Source of the DNA: Acrasis kona
Taxonomy: Eukaryota > Heterolobosea > Eutetramitea > Acrasida > Acrasidae
Direction of reading: 5' to 3'
DNA length: 37,601 bases
Assembly (NCBI GenBank): GCA_026419775.2
Contig: JAOPGA020000330.1
Span: 1 to 37,601 of the forward strand
Below, piece after piece: positions 29,101-36,516 of this stretch (positions are counted from its first letter, which is position 1; each line of letters starts with the position of its first letter). Under the pieces are notes generated by a model. That model saw nothing but the letters and a program-made list of their open reading frames with translations. It ran no database searches and was not told the origin of the DNA. Made by a program: the position numbers and the translations under genes.

Positions 29101-31849
29101 TCCATTCTTGATTAGATTGTTCTAATTGTTGATTGAGTTGATTCAAATTGGATTGCAATCTCAATGATTCCTTATTGTGTGACAATTTCAAATCACTCAA
29201 TTCCTTATCGTTCAAATCTTGTTGTTTTGCGGATTCTTGTTTTAATTTGATGAGGTCAGATTTGAGGGATTGCACCTGTAGTGATTTTGATTCCAACTCT
29301 AATTGTGTTGATTTGAGTTGATCCGATAAATCAATCATGACCTTTTCACATTCTTCATATGCTGATTGAATTCCCTCCAATGTGATTTGATTATCTTGAT
29401 TGGTCTTGTTCATTTGTTGATTTGATTTGGTTAGATTGGCAGTGATTGATTTTTCTTCGCTTAATTGTACCTCTTGTAATTCATAAATGGTTCGAAGGTC
29501 ATCGAGTTCGGATGCAATGCTTCTCTTTTCTAATCGTAATGTGTCCATTTCATTCTCCAAGTATGTGATTTGTTGATTGGAGTGATTGATTTCATTCTTT
29601 AGCATTTCTGCATCGGAGTGATGCTTGTCGATGATTTTTTCCAAACGTGCTAATTCTTTGGAATGTTTTTGTTCCGTCTTGCTAAGGTCGGATTTGGCTT
29701 TGGTTTGTAATTCTTGAATGTTGAGTTCATGTTTGGGATCGTTGTTGAGTTGTGTGATTTGTTGATTGGCCATGGTCAACTCTGCGCTTAATTGGTTCAT
29801 GTTTTTTTGAAGATTGTTCTTTTCCTCCTTTAATGCTGTTGATTCGTTCCTTAGCTGTGAGAGTTCATGATGGTTTGATTCGAGAGCGGTCTTGTGTTGA
29901 TTGATTTCGTTCAGGTATTGTTTGATTAGAGATTCATGTTTGGATTTTTCCATTGCGTGCGATTCTGTTAGGCGGTCTTTTGAATCCTTTTGCATCAATT
30001 CATGTTGAGATTTTTCAAATTGTATCATATCTTGAAGGTCGTTAATTTGTTTTACCTGATTATCTACTTGAGATAATAGTTTGAAGTTGTTTTCTTTCAA
30101 AAGTTTTGATTCCTCTTTGAGCTTGTCCAATGAACTCTGTAACACGTTAGATTTGTCCTGTTGCGACTGCAACTCTTCTATCAAGGATTTTTGTTGATAA
30201 ATTTGCTGCACATATTCTTCGTTGGACGTAGATAATATTTCGTTAGTTTTGTTTACGGATTCAATATCTGACTTGGACCTGTCCAAAAGATTTTGAAGAC
30301 GTTGAAGTTCCCTGTCTTTGATGATTGCATCTTGTTTTGTGCTTTGGGAACGAAGCGTTACAATTTGCTCTCGAAGTTCTGTATTTTGTTGCCTTTCGGA
30401 CTCGATTTCATCATTCAAAATATCAAGTTGATTGTTGAGCTGGTTGATTTCAGATTTGTGTTTCAGAACGGAGTCACTAATTTGATTTTCCAACTTCAAA
30501 ATGTCTTTTCTTTGTGCTATTTTTAACGCGGACATATCGTTCTTTTGCTTTTCCAATTTGACTTCCTCATACGCTGCTTCAAGATCATTTTCCAAACTTT
30601 GATAATCATTCTTGAGATCTTGTATCGTTGACTCTAGACTAGAAAGCTCTTTCTTGTGCGCGGTCCTGATATCTTTCAATTGTAGAGAGAAGGACTCCAG
30701 CTTCGACTGCGATTGTAAAAATTTATTTTTTGATTCCAAAGCTTCTTGTTGTGACTGTTCCAACTCATTTTGCATCGATACTAATTGTTCATTAAGCCTT
30801 TGTACAACTTCTTGGCTTGGAGACTTATCCAATGAGGATTCTAATAACTTTATTTTATAAATATTATTTTTTGATTCTTCAGAATGAGTAAATTCTTTTT
30901 GTTTTAATGAATCAATCTCTTCTGATGAGGACTGTATTTGAGAACGTGATCTCTCTAGTTCTTGGTTAGCAACCTCCAAATTCTTCATCAATCGTTGCAC
31001 TTCATAATCTGCATTGGAAAGTCTATTAATTGCTTCGTTGCTCTTTTTTCTTGACGTGTCTAATTCCAGTTTCAAAGTGTTTATTTCGTTATTCAGTTGC
31101 TGTAGCTCGACATTGTGACTTGACCTAAGCTCATTCAATGAGCTTTCTAGTCGAACCAAGTCAAGTTTATGTTTTAGCTTCCCTTCTTGGAGTTGACGCT
31201 GGAATTCAATCGAAGTATTTTCTGATGACTTTGATACTGTAAGCTCGCTTCTAGCGTTCTTTAGTTCGTCCTGTGTAGATAATAATAATCTTTGCGTCTG
31301 TTGTAGCTCTCTAGATCTCTCATCAGCTTTTATCCTATACTCGTCTTCAAGTTTTTGAATTTCCTGCCTGTGAAGTATTTTGAGCTCGCTCATTGACGTG
31401 TCGGTTCTAGAGTTCTCTCTTACAGTGTTTTTAAAATGTTGTGATTCGCTTCTAGACTCTTTTAGCTGTAATACCAAAGTATCCTCTCTTCTTTTCATTG
31501 CATCTAATTCCGATTGTGATCTTAATAACATTTGCTCTAAGCGCTCGCAGCTTCTTTTTAGTGCATCTGATTCATTTGAGGATTGTGCTGGCACTGCATT
31601 CTTCTTAAAGTCCAACACTTGTCTTTTTAGGAGAGAATTCTCTTTCGATTTAGTTTCAACCTCATTCATCAAATCCATGTATCCTAATAGAGGTCTATCA
31701 GTTGGTATCGTCATATAAACATGAAGGTTTCCACAACCACATCTTGCTCTTGTTATGAATGTACCAGGAGGTAAATATTTTTGGTCTACTTCTGTTGTCG
31801 TACTCCCCAAACTCCCTGTTGATGAAGGCGAGCTGATAGTTGACCGCAT
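26147..31849 (-). CDS. 1900-residue coiled-coil protein
   Basis: A single 1900-codon frame without introns, ATG at 31847-31849. Residues 1-~60 hold a short non-coiled head with FITRARCGCGNLHVYM. About residues 60-1725 are nearly unbroken heptad coiled coil rich in Gln, Asn, Leu and Ser (for example LESNHHELSQLRNESTALKE). The last ~175 residues are Ser-rich and disordered, ending in a very acidic run (DDDDDEEDGE) and TPEEIQGTPNELI. The build resembles golgins, centrosomal or large myosin-tail-like proteins, but I see no GRIP, motor or membrane anchor. AATAAA is 8 nt past the stop. Function unassigned; the coiled coil itself is certain. Confidence 0.82.
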   Translation of the reverse strand: MRSTISSPSSTGSLGSTTTEVDQKYLPPGTFITRARCGCGNLHVYMTIPTDRPLLGYMDLMNEVETKSKENSLLKRQVLDFKKNAVPAQSSNESDALKRSCERLEQMLLRSQSELDAMKRREDTLVLQLKESRSESQHFKNTVRENSRTDTSMSELKILHRQEIQKLEDEYRIKADERSRELQQTQRLLLSTQDELKNARSELTVSKSSENTSIEFQRQLQEGKLKHKLDLVRLESSLNELRSSHNVELQQLNNEINTLKLELDTSRKKSNEAINRLSNADYEVQRLMKNLEVANQELERSRSQIQSSSEEIDSLKQKEFTHSEESKNNIYKIKLLESSLDKSPSQEVVQRLNEQLVSMQNELEQSQQEALESKNKFLQSQSKLESFSLQLKDIRTAHKKELSSLESTIQDLKNDYQSLENDLEAAYEEVKLEKQKNDMSALKIAQRKDILKLENQISDSVLKHKSEINQLNNQLDILNDEIESERQQNTELREQIVTLRSQSTKQDAIIKDRELQRLQNLLDRSKSDIESVNKTNEILSTSNEEYVQQIYQQKSLIEELQSQQDKSNVLQSSLDKLKEESKLLKENNFKLLSQVDNQVKQINDLQDMIQFEKSQHELMQKDSKDRLTESHAMEKSKHESLIKQYLNEINQHKTALESNHHELSQLRNESTALKEEKNNLQKNMNQLSAELTMANQQITQLNNDPKHELNIQELQTKAKSDLSKTEQKHSKELARLEKIIDKHHSDAEMLKNEINHSNQQITYLENEMDTLRLEKRSIASELDDLRTIYELQEVQLSEEKSITANLTKSNQQMNKTNQDNQITLEGIQSAYEECEKVMIDLSDQLKSTQLELESKSLQVQSLKSDLIKLKQESAKQQDLNDKELSDLKLSHNKESLRLQSNLNQLNQQLEQSNQEWNVKLTNQINTCNQLKKQLSELNHHHEGDDEHVIELKKQIIHLNQELEKRIVAHPTDHDDEKNQLQSKLNDLIDQSKNEIQSLNDHHNTLTNSLQNQISTLTKQLEISTKNENELSLRIESLQSNLVAQNNDSSETNQLLNQITLLTKTIANHKRIESEQIKSNQMQSTQIHDLENDLNHIKQESTAQLEKLIQEKKQLRDELDKINRAHQSLKTIQNDLESNQSHQLLQIQHLEESINQWQQKNQSLLQEQYSLKENAFKWNQTKLNLESQLEELQNAMQLKDANHLNMINKLSKDEELQSLKSIHESQINSHKKHELELTTQLESFKIQNQTIQLQLDQSSNQIQDLSNQLSTCTRELKLEQSNGSKLKQLNNSIKKENQSHLSNLKDSFQELQSQSKVMQAELELTRTKCNSLDQIIKDKDRLLNRHKNDSEQAIRLESQQHLNQITNLQDLIQQKNELIKSIQLELSNQKEEKNQFIKSNVMFDDSDQSLETIKTLEMENKKLSALIKKYELEMNQLKKQLGTLQTNVSKKDKKISELDADRIKIQTDYKSQLNQFLIANQNLNAQIKSCETTIRQYEMELDLIMTDMSNSNGTNAIEITRTARPNKSSSSSHGEQKMVVSLVRFKDQVSELKNRNVELAKSLMDEKKRYLTAVGPLEVQIVEYKREIEKLKQEILEISNIRTINEDLNRRIMSMDDTILGLRSTSEMLESERMRLERCVNDREHANELLNKENARLQGEKKYVEKKFKNHENLKNAEIERHRKQLENKDKTIDHLQRHESRTFQVYKHKSMHKPTAPFTFTERRPLLHLDSSLMNSSNVEATRGVDGAASSSFAASATSPSALSSVLNIGQTCTIASGRTTSPQRSSSRPRVINPTITTVAQHDYGYRHHPHYHLSRSMSENSFRMNERSSSHSTIDGYYDHGSDFERHDDLYLEELSTSLSHHYNHDDDDDEEDGETPPQIVITPSTPEEIQGTPNELI

Positions 31850-31856
31850 TTTTTTG

Positions 31857-31863
31857 TTGGCGC
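31857..31863. promoter_or_regulatory. E2F-like TTGGCGC just upstream of the giant coiled-coil gene
   Basis: TTGGCGC lies 8-14 nt before the ATG of the 1900-residue gene, within the 170-bp gap to the next gene. It matches TTTGGCGC at 7 of 8 positions (preceded by G). Confidence 0.35.
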
Positions 31864-32019
31864 TTTAATTTTTAAAAAATTGCCGGTAAATTATTTACCC
31901 ACGAATTGGTCGTATGATTTGACGCTCACTGAGAAAACATTACTTCATGTTGGGGAAAGAAGCTACAAAATGAATAAGAACACTATACAATTCCTCTGCA
32001 AAATTTCTATGGTTTTATT

Positions 32020-32817
32020 TTACATAATGATACATTTGTGACAAGATTGGGCAACGTGTTCGTCTTGCAGTTTCTTTACATCTGCTATCTTGGCATCGTT
32101 TGAAAGTTGAGTGTTTGTTATTGTGTTCGTGATTTTCGTCTCGCATTCTTCTACGGACTTTATTCTTTGTTGAACCTCTCTTTGCACTTCTGTTTCTATT
32201 AATACCCTCAAGTCCTGATCTTTCAAGGTCAAATTCTTCTCCAACAAATTTAACATTTCGGCTTGAGTAGCTAAAAGTGCTTGAAGCCTTTGGACCTCAG
32301 ATTGGAGTTGCTCTTTAGTCATAGGTATTTCAATGTTTTGCTTTTGCTCAGATTGCTCTAGATGAAGTACTTTGTTTTCTAACTCAACTGTTTTATCGTG
32401 TAGTTTTGAAGTCAGGTCAGTTATGGTTTGGTTAGCATCTTCGAGTTGCTTTGCAAGATTGCTAGTAGCCTCCTTCTGCTTTGGTAACTCCAAATGTATA
32501 ATAGTTAATTCGTCCATAAACTTTTGCTTTAAAGATTTTAACTCCCTCTCCATTTGTTCTTCTTTTTGTGATTCTCTTTTGAAAGACTCATCCAAGTAGC
32601 GTAGCTGACGTTTAGTTCTTTGGTCTAAACCTGATATCCTTTTATCGAAAAAATCAACCTTCAGCTCAATCTTTCTAATAAAATCATCATTATCAAAGGA
32701 TGGGGACTTTAGCATTACTAAAGAGTCTTCCGAGTCGATTCTTGGCATTAGACTCTGTTCAATAGCAGAGCTCTCCCATCCTGCGACAACTGGCGTACGC
32801 TCTTCTACTTCTGACAT
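32020..32817 (-). CDS. Coiled-coil protein with C-terminal CaaX prenylation box
   Basis: A 265-residue single-exon frame from the ATG at 32815-32817. After an acidic head (~45 residues) it is a continuous coiled coil (LDQRTKRQLRYLDESFKRES; LQSEVQRLQALLATQAEMLN). It ends SCHKCIIM: C262-I-I-M265 is a textbook CaaX box, with Met at X favouring farnesyltransferase, and the cysteine three residues earlier could be palmitoylated. This predicts a lipid-anchored coiled-coil protein on a membrane. AATAAA follows the stop directly. I do not recognise a family; the head partly resembles SF-assemblin-type coils but that is weak. Confidence 0.75.
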   Translation of the reverse strand: MSEVEERTPVVAGWESSAIEQSLMPRIDSEDSLVMLKSPSFDNDDFIRKIELKVDFFDKRISGLDQRTKRQLRYLDESFKRESQKEEQMERELKSLKQKFMDELTIIHLELPKQKEATSNLAKQLEDANQTITDLTSKLHDKTVELENKVLHLEQSEQKQNIEIPMTKEQLQSEVQRLQALLATQAEMLNLLEKNLTLKDQDLRVLIETEVQREVQQRIKSVEECETKITNTITNTQLSNDAKIADVKKLQDEHVAQSCHKCIIM

Positions 32818-33230
32818 TACTGATAAACTTTTTTTGTCGTTTACTGTTGAAAATATTTAGGTGTAACGTTTGAAAACCGTTTTATTTATTGTAATGTACA
32901 GTTTATAACCAAATCCACCGATGTTCCGGAGAATTTCAATCAAGAATTTAAATTAGCCAAAAGACACGTACTAGTATTGAGCCTCACGCCGTAATAGGGC
33001 TCCTATTGAAACAGTTTGTTTCGAAATTTCGTTCGTTTTGATTCTTTCACTTTCGTTTCAACTTGTATTAAAACTCACTTTACAATTTCAGCTTTCGTTT
33101 CTTTCATAGCCAACTCTTTCGAAACTTTCATGAAAACATTAGAAACTATCCTGATACACAATATACAACTTTAAAATGATCGGACACAACCAATCCGCAA
33201 TTACTAAAAGACGTAGGTGAAAAAAAGTCT
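32818..33230. other. Intergenic segment with left island end and TTTCG-rich stretch
   Basis: No coding frame is convincing. It contains the left 18-bp repeat of the island (32977-32994) and an internal inverted pair (GAGCC at 32978-32982, GGCTC at 32997-33001). From 33018 to 33130 the word TTTCG and close variants recur many times (TTTCGAAATTTCG, CTTTCGTTTC, CTTTCGAAAC), as often seen next to transposon ends. Confidence 0.45.
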
Positions 33231-33548
33231 TTATAGGAAAACCACATCATCTGCAATATTATAATAAAACGTCCCAATTGATTTAAAGGTGATCTCAAAA
33301 CAGCATAAACACTCATTGTTACGAAGTGCGAATACGTAGTGATCGTGGTGAGCGTTACCTTGTGTCGAAAGGACTACACTTTTGAATTGTTTGTATGTTG
33401 CTGTAATCCCTTCCCATCGATCATTAAGCAAATGAAATAACACTTTTGACCTCCCAATCTTGCTAGACACATTATTATGGTGGTAAAGGTAGTTGTCCAG
33501 AACCAAGTCAGAAACAACGTCTTTAAAGGGGAGATCAATGGTTTCGAC
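33231..33548 (-). pseudogene. Unknown frame fragment, start missing
   Basis: A minus-strand frame of 105 codons with good protein composition (DVVSDLVLDNYLYHHNNVSS; NNECLCCFEITFKSIGTFYY), closed upstream by TAA at 33549-33551 and downstream by its own stop. It has no plausible ATG at its beginning. It begins where the plus-strand unknown gene's upstream frame begins, so the two are head-to-head. Unrecognised; within the repeat-flanked island. Confidence 0.4.
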
Positions 33549-33586
33549 TTAATATAACAACCAATAAAATTCAACATAATTTTCAA

Positions 33587-34332
33587 ATGTCGGTTGAAGT
33601 CGAACATTGTATTGAAAATACCTCAGTGAAATCTTTTGAGGTTGTCTTTGATTTTGTTCCGAAGTGCAGCCACTCGCCATATAAGACAAACAAGATTGAT
33701 AACCCCACAACACTTGTCCAGCATGGATGTTCCCCAATTTTGGAGTCAGCAAACATTATTTGGTCCCAAGAAAAAACTAAGAAGGACATAGATATACACT
33801 ACACGGATGACGATGAGTCTCTTCAAAAAAAAACATTTTTCCTGTAGTCAGACAAACAGAAGGAGGCACAGAGGAGTTTCTAGTTTTCTACACGAAAGAC
33901 ATACCAGATAATAGCGGTAAGGTATTAACAACAACAGTAAAATTTGAATCTCTTACTGGCATACAAAACCATCTACATGAACAAGGACACGTTGAAAACA
34001 GACCTTTACGACGATTGGCATTTATCAGTTCAAAAAAAACCGTCAGAAGCACAAAGGACTTACACGATAAAGAGGTCGTTTTAACTATATCGGAGTCAAT
34101 AATCAATTACAGCATCCCATATTCGCATTGTAGTCTGAGATGCGAAAGCCAATTTGACCCGTGCGATTTTTTGAAAGAAGAACTGGGAGTAGCACCTCAC
34201 GACCATCCAATAATTTATTTTATCAAAAGAAGAGAGCTGGTAAAACAACAACCGGATCCCGTATTCTGTACTGATTACAGTGGAGTAGATTATAATGATC
34301 TCGAAGATTGTTTTTTTTTTAAAGTGCAATAA
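33587..34332 (+). CDS. Unknown protein, short intron or frameshift
   Basis: Two plus-strand frames form one protein-like product: ATG 33587 (MSVEVEHCIENTSVKSFEVV) to about 33816, then 33852-34332 (EEFLVFYTKDIPDNSGKVLT; ESQFDPCDFLKEELGVAPHD). A 35-nt GT-AG segment (33817-33851) joins them in phase to give 236 residues. A one-base slip in the run of nine A at 33825-33833 is the alternative. The frame is also open upstream to 33527 (DQWFRLNITTNKIQHNFQ), so the start is uncertain. AATAAA overlaps the stop (34328-34333). Strand-rich composition suggests a beta-sandwich, but I do not recognise a family. It lies in the island. Confidence 0.45.
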
Positions 34333-34429
34333 ATGGTTGGTTTATATCATATTTCGTTCGTTACTTGAATTACAGTCATTATCTAAATTGAAGCATATTT
34401 TTGATAGCTTGGTGTTTAAAGGCAAGTAT

Positions 34430-34792
34430 TTAATATGTTTGCGTCTTCCAGAAAGTTCCATTGTTTTCGAATATTGTCAATCTTTGTAAAGCATGTAGGC
34501 ATTCATTGAATGTAGGCATCACGGGTGTAGCACGCTTTTTCGATTTTTCGTTGACCACAATGTCTTCGTCTGACCGCTTACCAGACTTCACTTCCTCCTG
34601 CACATCAGATGGGAATATGTGTACAAAATCCTTCAAAATCTTTTTCACATTTGTCCCAATTGTGTTGATGCCGATTCTTAGAAATGTATCCGTAATCACC
34701 AAAATTTTTTCAATAGGCTTTCGCCAGAATGGACCACATCTTTCAGATACAGGTATGAAATTAATGTATGCCATGATAATAGTATATGGCAT
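34430..34792 (-). CDS. Unknown 120-residue frame
   Basis: A minus-strand ATG frame of 120 codons: hydrophobic start (MPYTIIMAYINFIPVSERCG), an amphipathic middle (KIEKILVITDTFLRIG type) and a Lys/Glu-rich part, ending ENNGTFWKTQTY. It sits downstream of the recombinase-like fragment on the same strand and may be part of the same decayed element. No family recognised. Confidence 0.35.
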   Translation of the reverse strand: MPYTIIMAYINFIPVSERCGPFWRKPIEKILVITDTFLRIGINTIGTNVKKILKDFVHIFPSDVQEEVKSGKRSDEDIVVNEKSKKRATPVMPTFNECLHALQRLTIFENNGTFWKTQTY

Positions 34793-34891
34793 AACAATCT
34801 GTTCTCCTTATTTGATGTTATGGTTTGCTCTGCCACACCTGTCATAGATTTGTTGAGGCGTATATTAATAACCTCGTCACTGCATTTATAT

Positions 34892-35263
34892 TTATTGAAT
34901 CGAACGACCAGTTATAAATGTCCAAAGTAGGTAATCTGATTTATATCCTTCATCAGACAAATAATTTAAAAAACACCTGATTGATTTAGCATTATAATCA
35001 AGGAGTGGTGCACCTTTCTCAACAAAATCAACATACAATTGGTAATTTTTTTTGTATTTATTGATTGTTGTTGGTGCTAATTTTCGTGAAATTGGCGCAC
35101 TCACAATTTTTTCCACTTCCTCTGCAGTAATCTGGGAGATGTGTTGAGTAACTACCCCCGTACGATTCTTATTTGGTATCTTTCTTCGGCTCTTAATTGG
35201 CGTTGTAGAAGTCGATGTGCTTGGTGGGGTTACTTGCAGGCATTTTACAATAACTGTTTTATT
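34892..35263 (-). pseudogene. Truncated tyrosine-recombinase-like N-terminus
   Basis: A minus-strand frame open for 124 codons. After a Thr/Ser/Lys-rich leader (TPPSTSTSTTPIKSRRKIPN) it has SRKLAPTTINKYKKNYQLYV, then DFVEKGAPLLDYNAKSIRCF and LNYLSDEGYK. This is the pattern of the SAM-like core-binding domain that precedes the catalytic domain in phage-integrase-type recombinases (Cryptons, DIRS elements). It then stops: the catalytic R-HxxR-Y domain is absent. The only nearby ATG (35241-35243) is out of frame. The fragment is non-functional as a recombinase. Assignment rests on pattern resemblance of about 60 residues. Confidence 0.5.
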
Positions 35264-35331
35264 TTACACTTTCCAACCACTCGGAACTCGATAGAAAAAT
35301 ACCATTTCGGTCAAAATAGCGAAAGTGAGCC

Positions 35332-36459
35332 CTACGCCGTAACACTCATAATGGTTCCATATGACAAAACACTCATAGTATCAAGAGCGGCTCTGAATTT
35401 GTACTCATAGGACATGTTATAAAAGATTACAGAGAAGGGAGCGAGTTCAAAAATAAACCGAAACACTAAAATCAAGAGATACAAACCACCACGATATTTT
35501 GCGTCAAGAATTGCATCAGCCCCAAGGTAAAGAATGACTAGAGCAATATAAAAGATGATGAAAACACCTAGAATGCAACTTAATTTTAAAATTTTCCTTA
35601 ACATGTTATTGTTTCTTTTATGATTAGATAACTGCGTCAGCATTATCAAGTCCTGTTCTGTGGCAGCTCTAAAAGCATTTTGCGGCTGAAGTAGCACGTT
35701 GGCAATGTTTTTTGTGATGTGAATCATAAAAACAGTTAATGCAAACACAATAACCCACACAGCAATTAAACATGAGACCGAAACGAACAGGCCAATGTTC
35801 TTTCTTGTCTGGAAGAAGGGGCTTCTCTTAATGCCGATGGCGTAGGGCGTCGCCGCGGCATAGATGCACAGATGAACCACAATGTTGCACATTATCCAAT
35901 GTACCTTGTATTGCATCCTAACGTCGACAAAGTCGTTGTAATTTTTAATAATTTGATGCGACACTTCGGCGTATTGGAACGCAAGGCAACTTAATGTTGT
36001 GAAGATGGGTGCTAGTCCAGCCACAAAAAAGAAAATGGAGCCTCTCATCATGAACCAATTACGTTTTTCACAATAAATGGTGTGGAGTACACTTTGAATG
36101 ATGCGAAATGTTGATAAAATTACGAACGAAACTATCATTACACTAAAATATATCTTTGTAGGGTTGGTCCCACCTCCAACTAGCTGAACTTGTTTTATGT
36201 CGCCCTGGAAAGTATATTCTGATTCATCGATTGGTGTTGATGTTGATGTAGTTATTTGATGGTATGATTTTGATCCGGCAGTGCTAAGATCTGTTACTAT
36301 TGTGTTAGGCGTCCGACGTAGTATATTGAATGGAGATGAACTTGCTATCCTCAAAAACCTCACGAAGAAATATATTGATGTTGTTAGTGTTATGATCTGC
36401 GTGCATACAAATAGCAGCTCCACCATTGACACCAACGTACTACACTCCTCAATGTTCAT
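35332..36459 (-). CDS. Seven-transmembrane protein, possibly TOM1/THH1-like
   Basis: A 375-residue single-exon protein from the ATG at 36457-36459. Seven hydrophobic segments lie at about residues 12-35, 101-127, 138-162, 188-210, 222-248, 295-320 and 325-350. A ~65-residue Ser/Thr-rich loop separates TM1 and TM2. The TM3 region (FTTLSCLAFQYAEVSHQI) and general layout recall the TOM1/THH1 7-TM family of plants and protists, but a rhodopsin-like receptor or another 7-TM family cannot be excluded. Its TAG stop (35332-35334) falls within the right-hand 18-bp island repeat, so its last residues (SVTA) are encoded by the repeat. It diverges from the LeuRS gene across 57 bp. Confidence 0.7.
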   Translation of the reverse strand: MNIEECSTLVSMVELLFVCTQIITLTTSIYFFVRFLRIASSSPFNILRRTPNTIVTDLSTAGSKSYHQITTSTSTPIDESEYTFQGDIKQVQLVGGGTNPTKIYFSVMIVSFVILSTFRIIQSVLHTIYCEKRNWFMMRGSIFFFVAGLAPIFTTLSCLAFQYAEVSHQIIKNYNDFVDVRMQYKVHWIMCNIVVHLCIYAAATPYAIGIKRSPFFQTRKNIGLFVSVSCLIAVWVIVFALTVFMIHITKNIANVLLQPQNAFRAATEQDLIMLTQLSNHKRNNNMLRKILKLSCILGVFIIFYIALVILYLGADAILDAKYRGGLYLLILVFRFIFELAPFSVIFYNMSYEYKFRAALDTMSVLSYGTIMSVTA

Positions 36460-36516
36460 GTGGAGAGTCGTTAACGGCGGGGTTTTATCTGAGATATTAC
36501 AATAATTTTTGAAGAG
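36460..36516. promoter_or_regulatory. 57-bp bidirectional promoter
   Basis: Only 57 bp separate the ATGs of the divergent 7-TM and LeuRS genes. GATATT and AATAATTTTT are the AT-rich parts; no known element stands out. Confidence 0.5.

Larger units (their letters stand above)
32977..35343. mobile_element. Repeat-flanked island, probably a decayed mobile element
   Basis: TGAGCCTCACGCCGTAAT at 32977-32994 and TGAGCCCTACGCCGTAAC at 35326-35343 agree at 15 of 18 positions in the same orientation. Between them lie fragments on both strands with no housekeeping gene: a minus-strand frame, a plus-strand frame, a small unknown frame, and a tyrosine-recombinase-like N-terminus lacking its catalytic part. 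Together these suggest an old insertion. The class is not clear; a Crypton- or DIRS-like element is possible because of the recombinase fragment. Confidence 0.45.

Noticed and set aside
33549-33789. Two minus-strand frames opposite the unknown island gene
   Set aside because: They are antisense to a better plus-strand frame that continues to 34332; composition (Trp/Cys/Phe-rich) is that of shadow frames.
33817-33856. 40-nt GT-AG segment starting at GTAGTC (33844) as intron of the island gene
   Set aside because: It joins out of phase and meets stops within a few codons.
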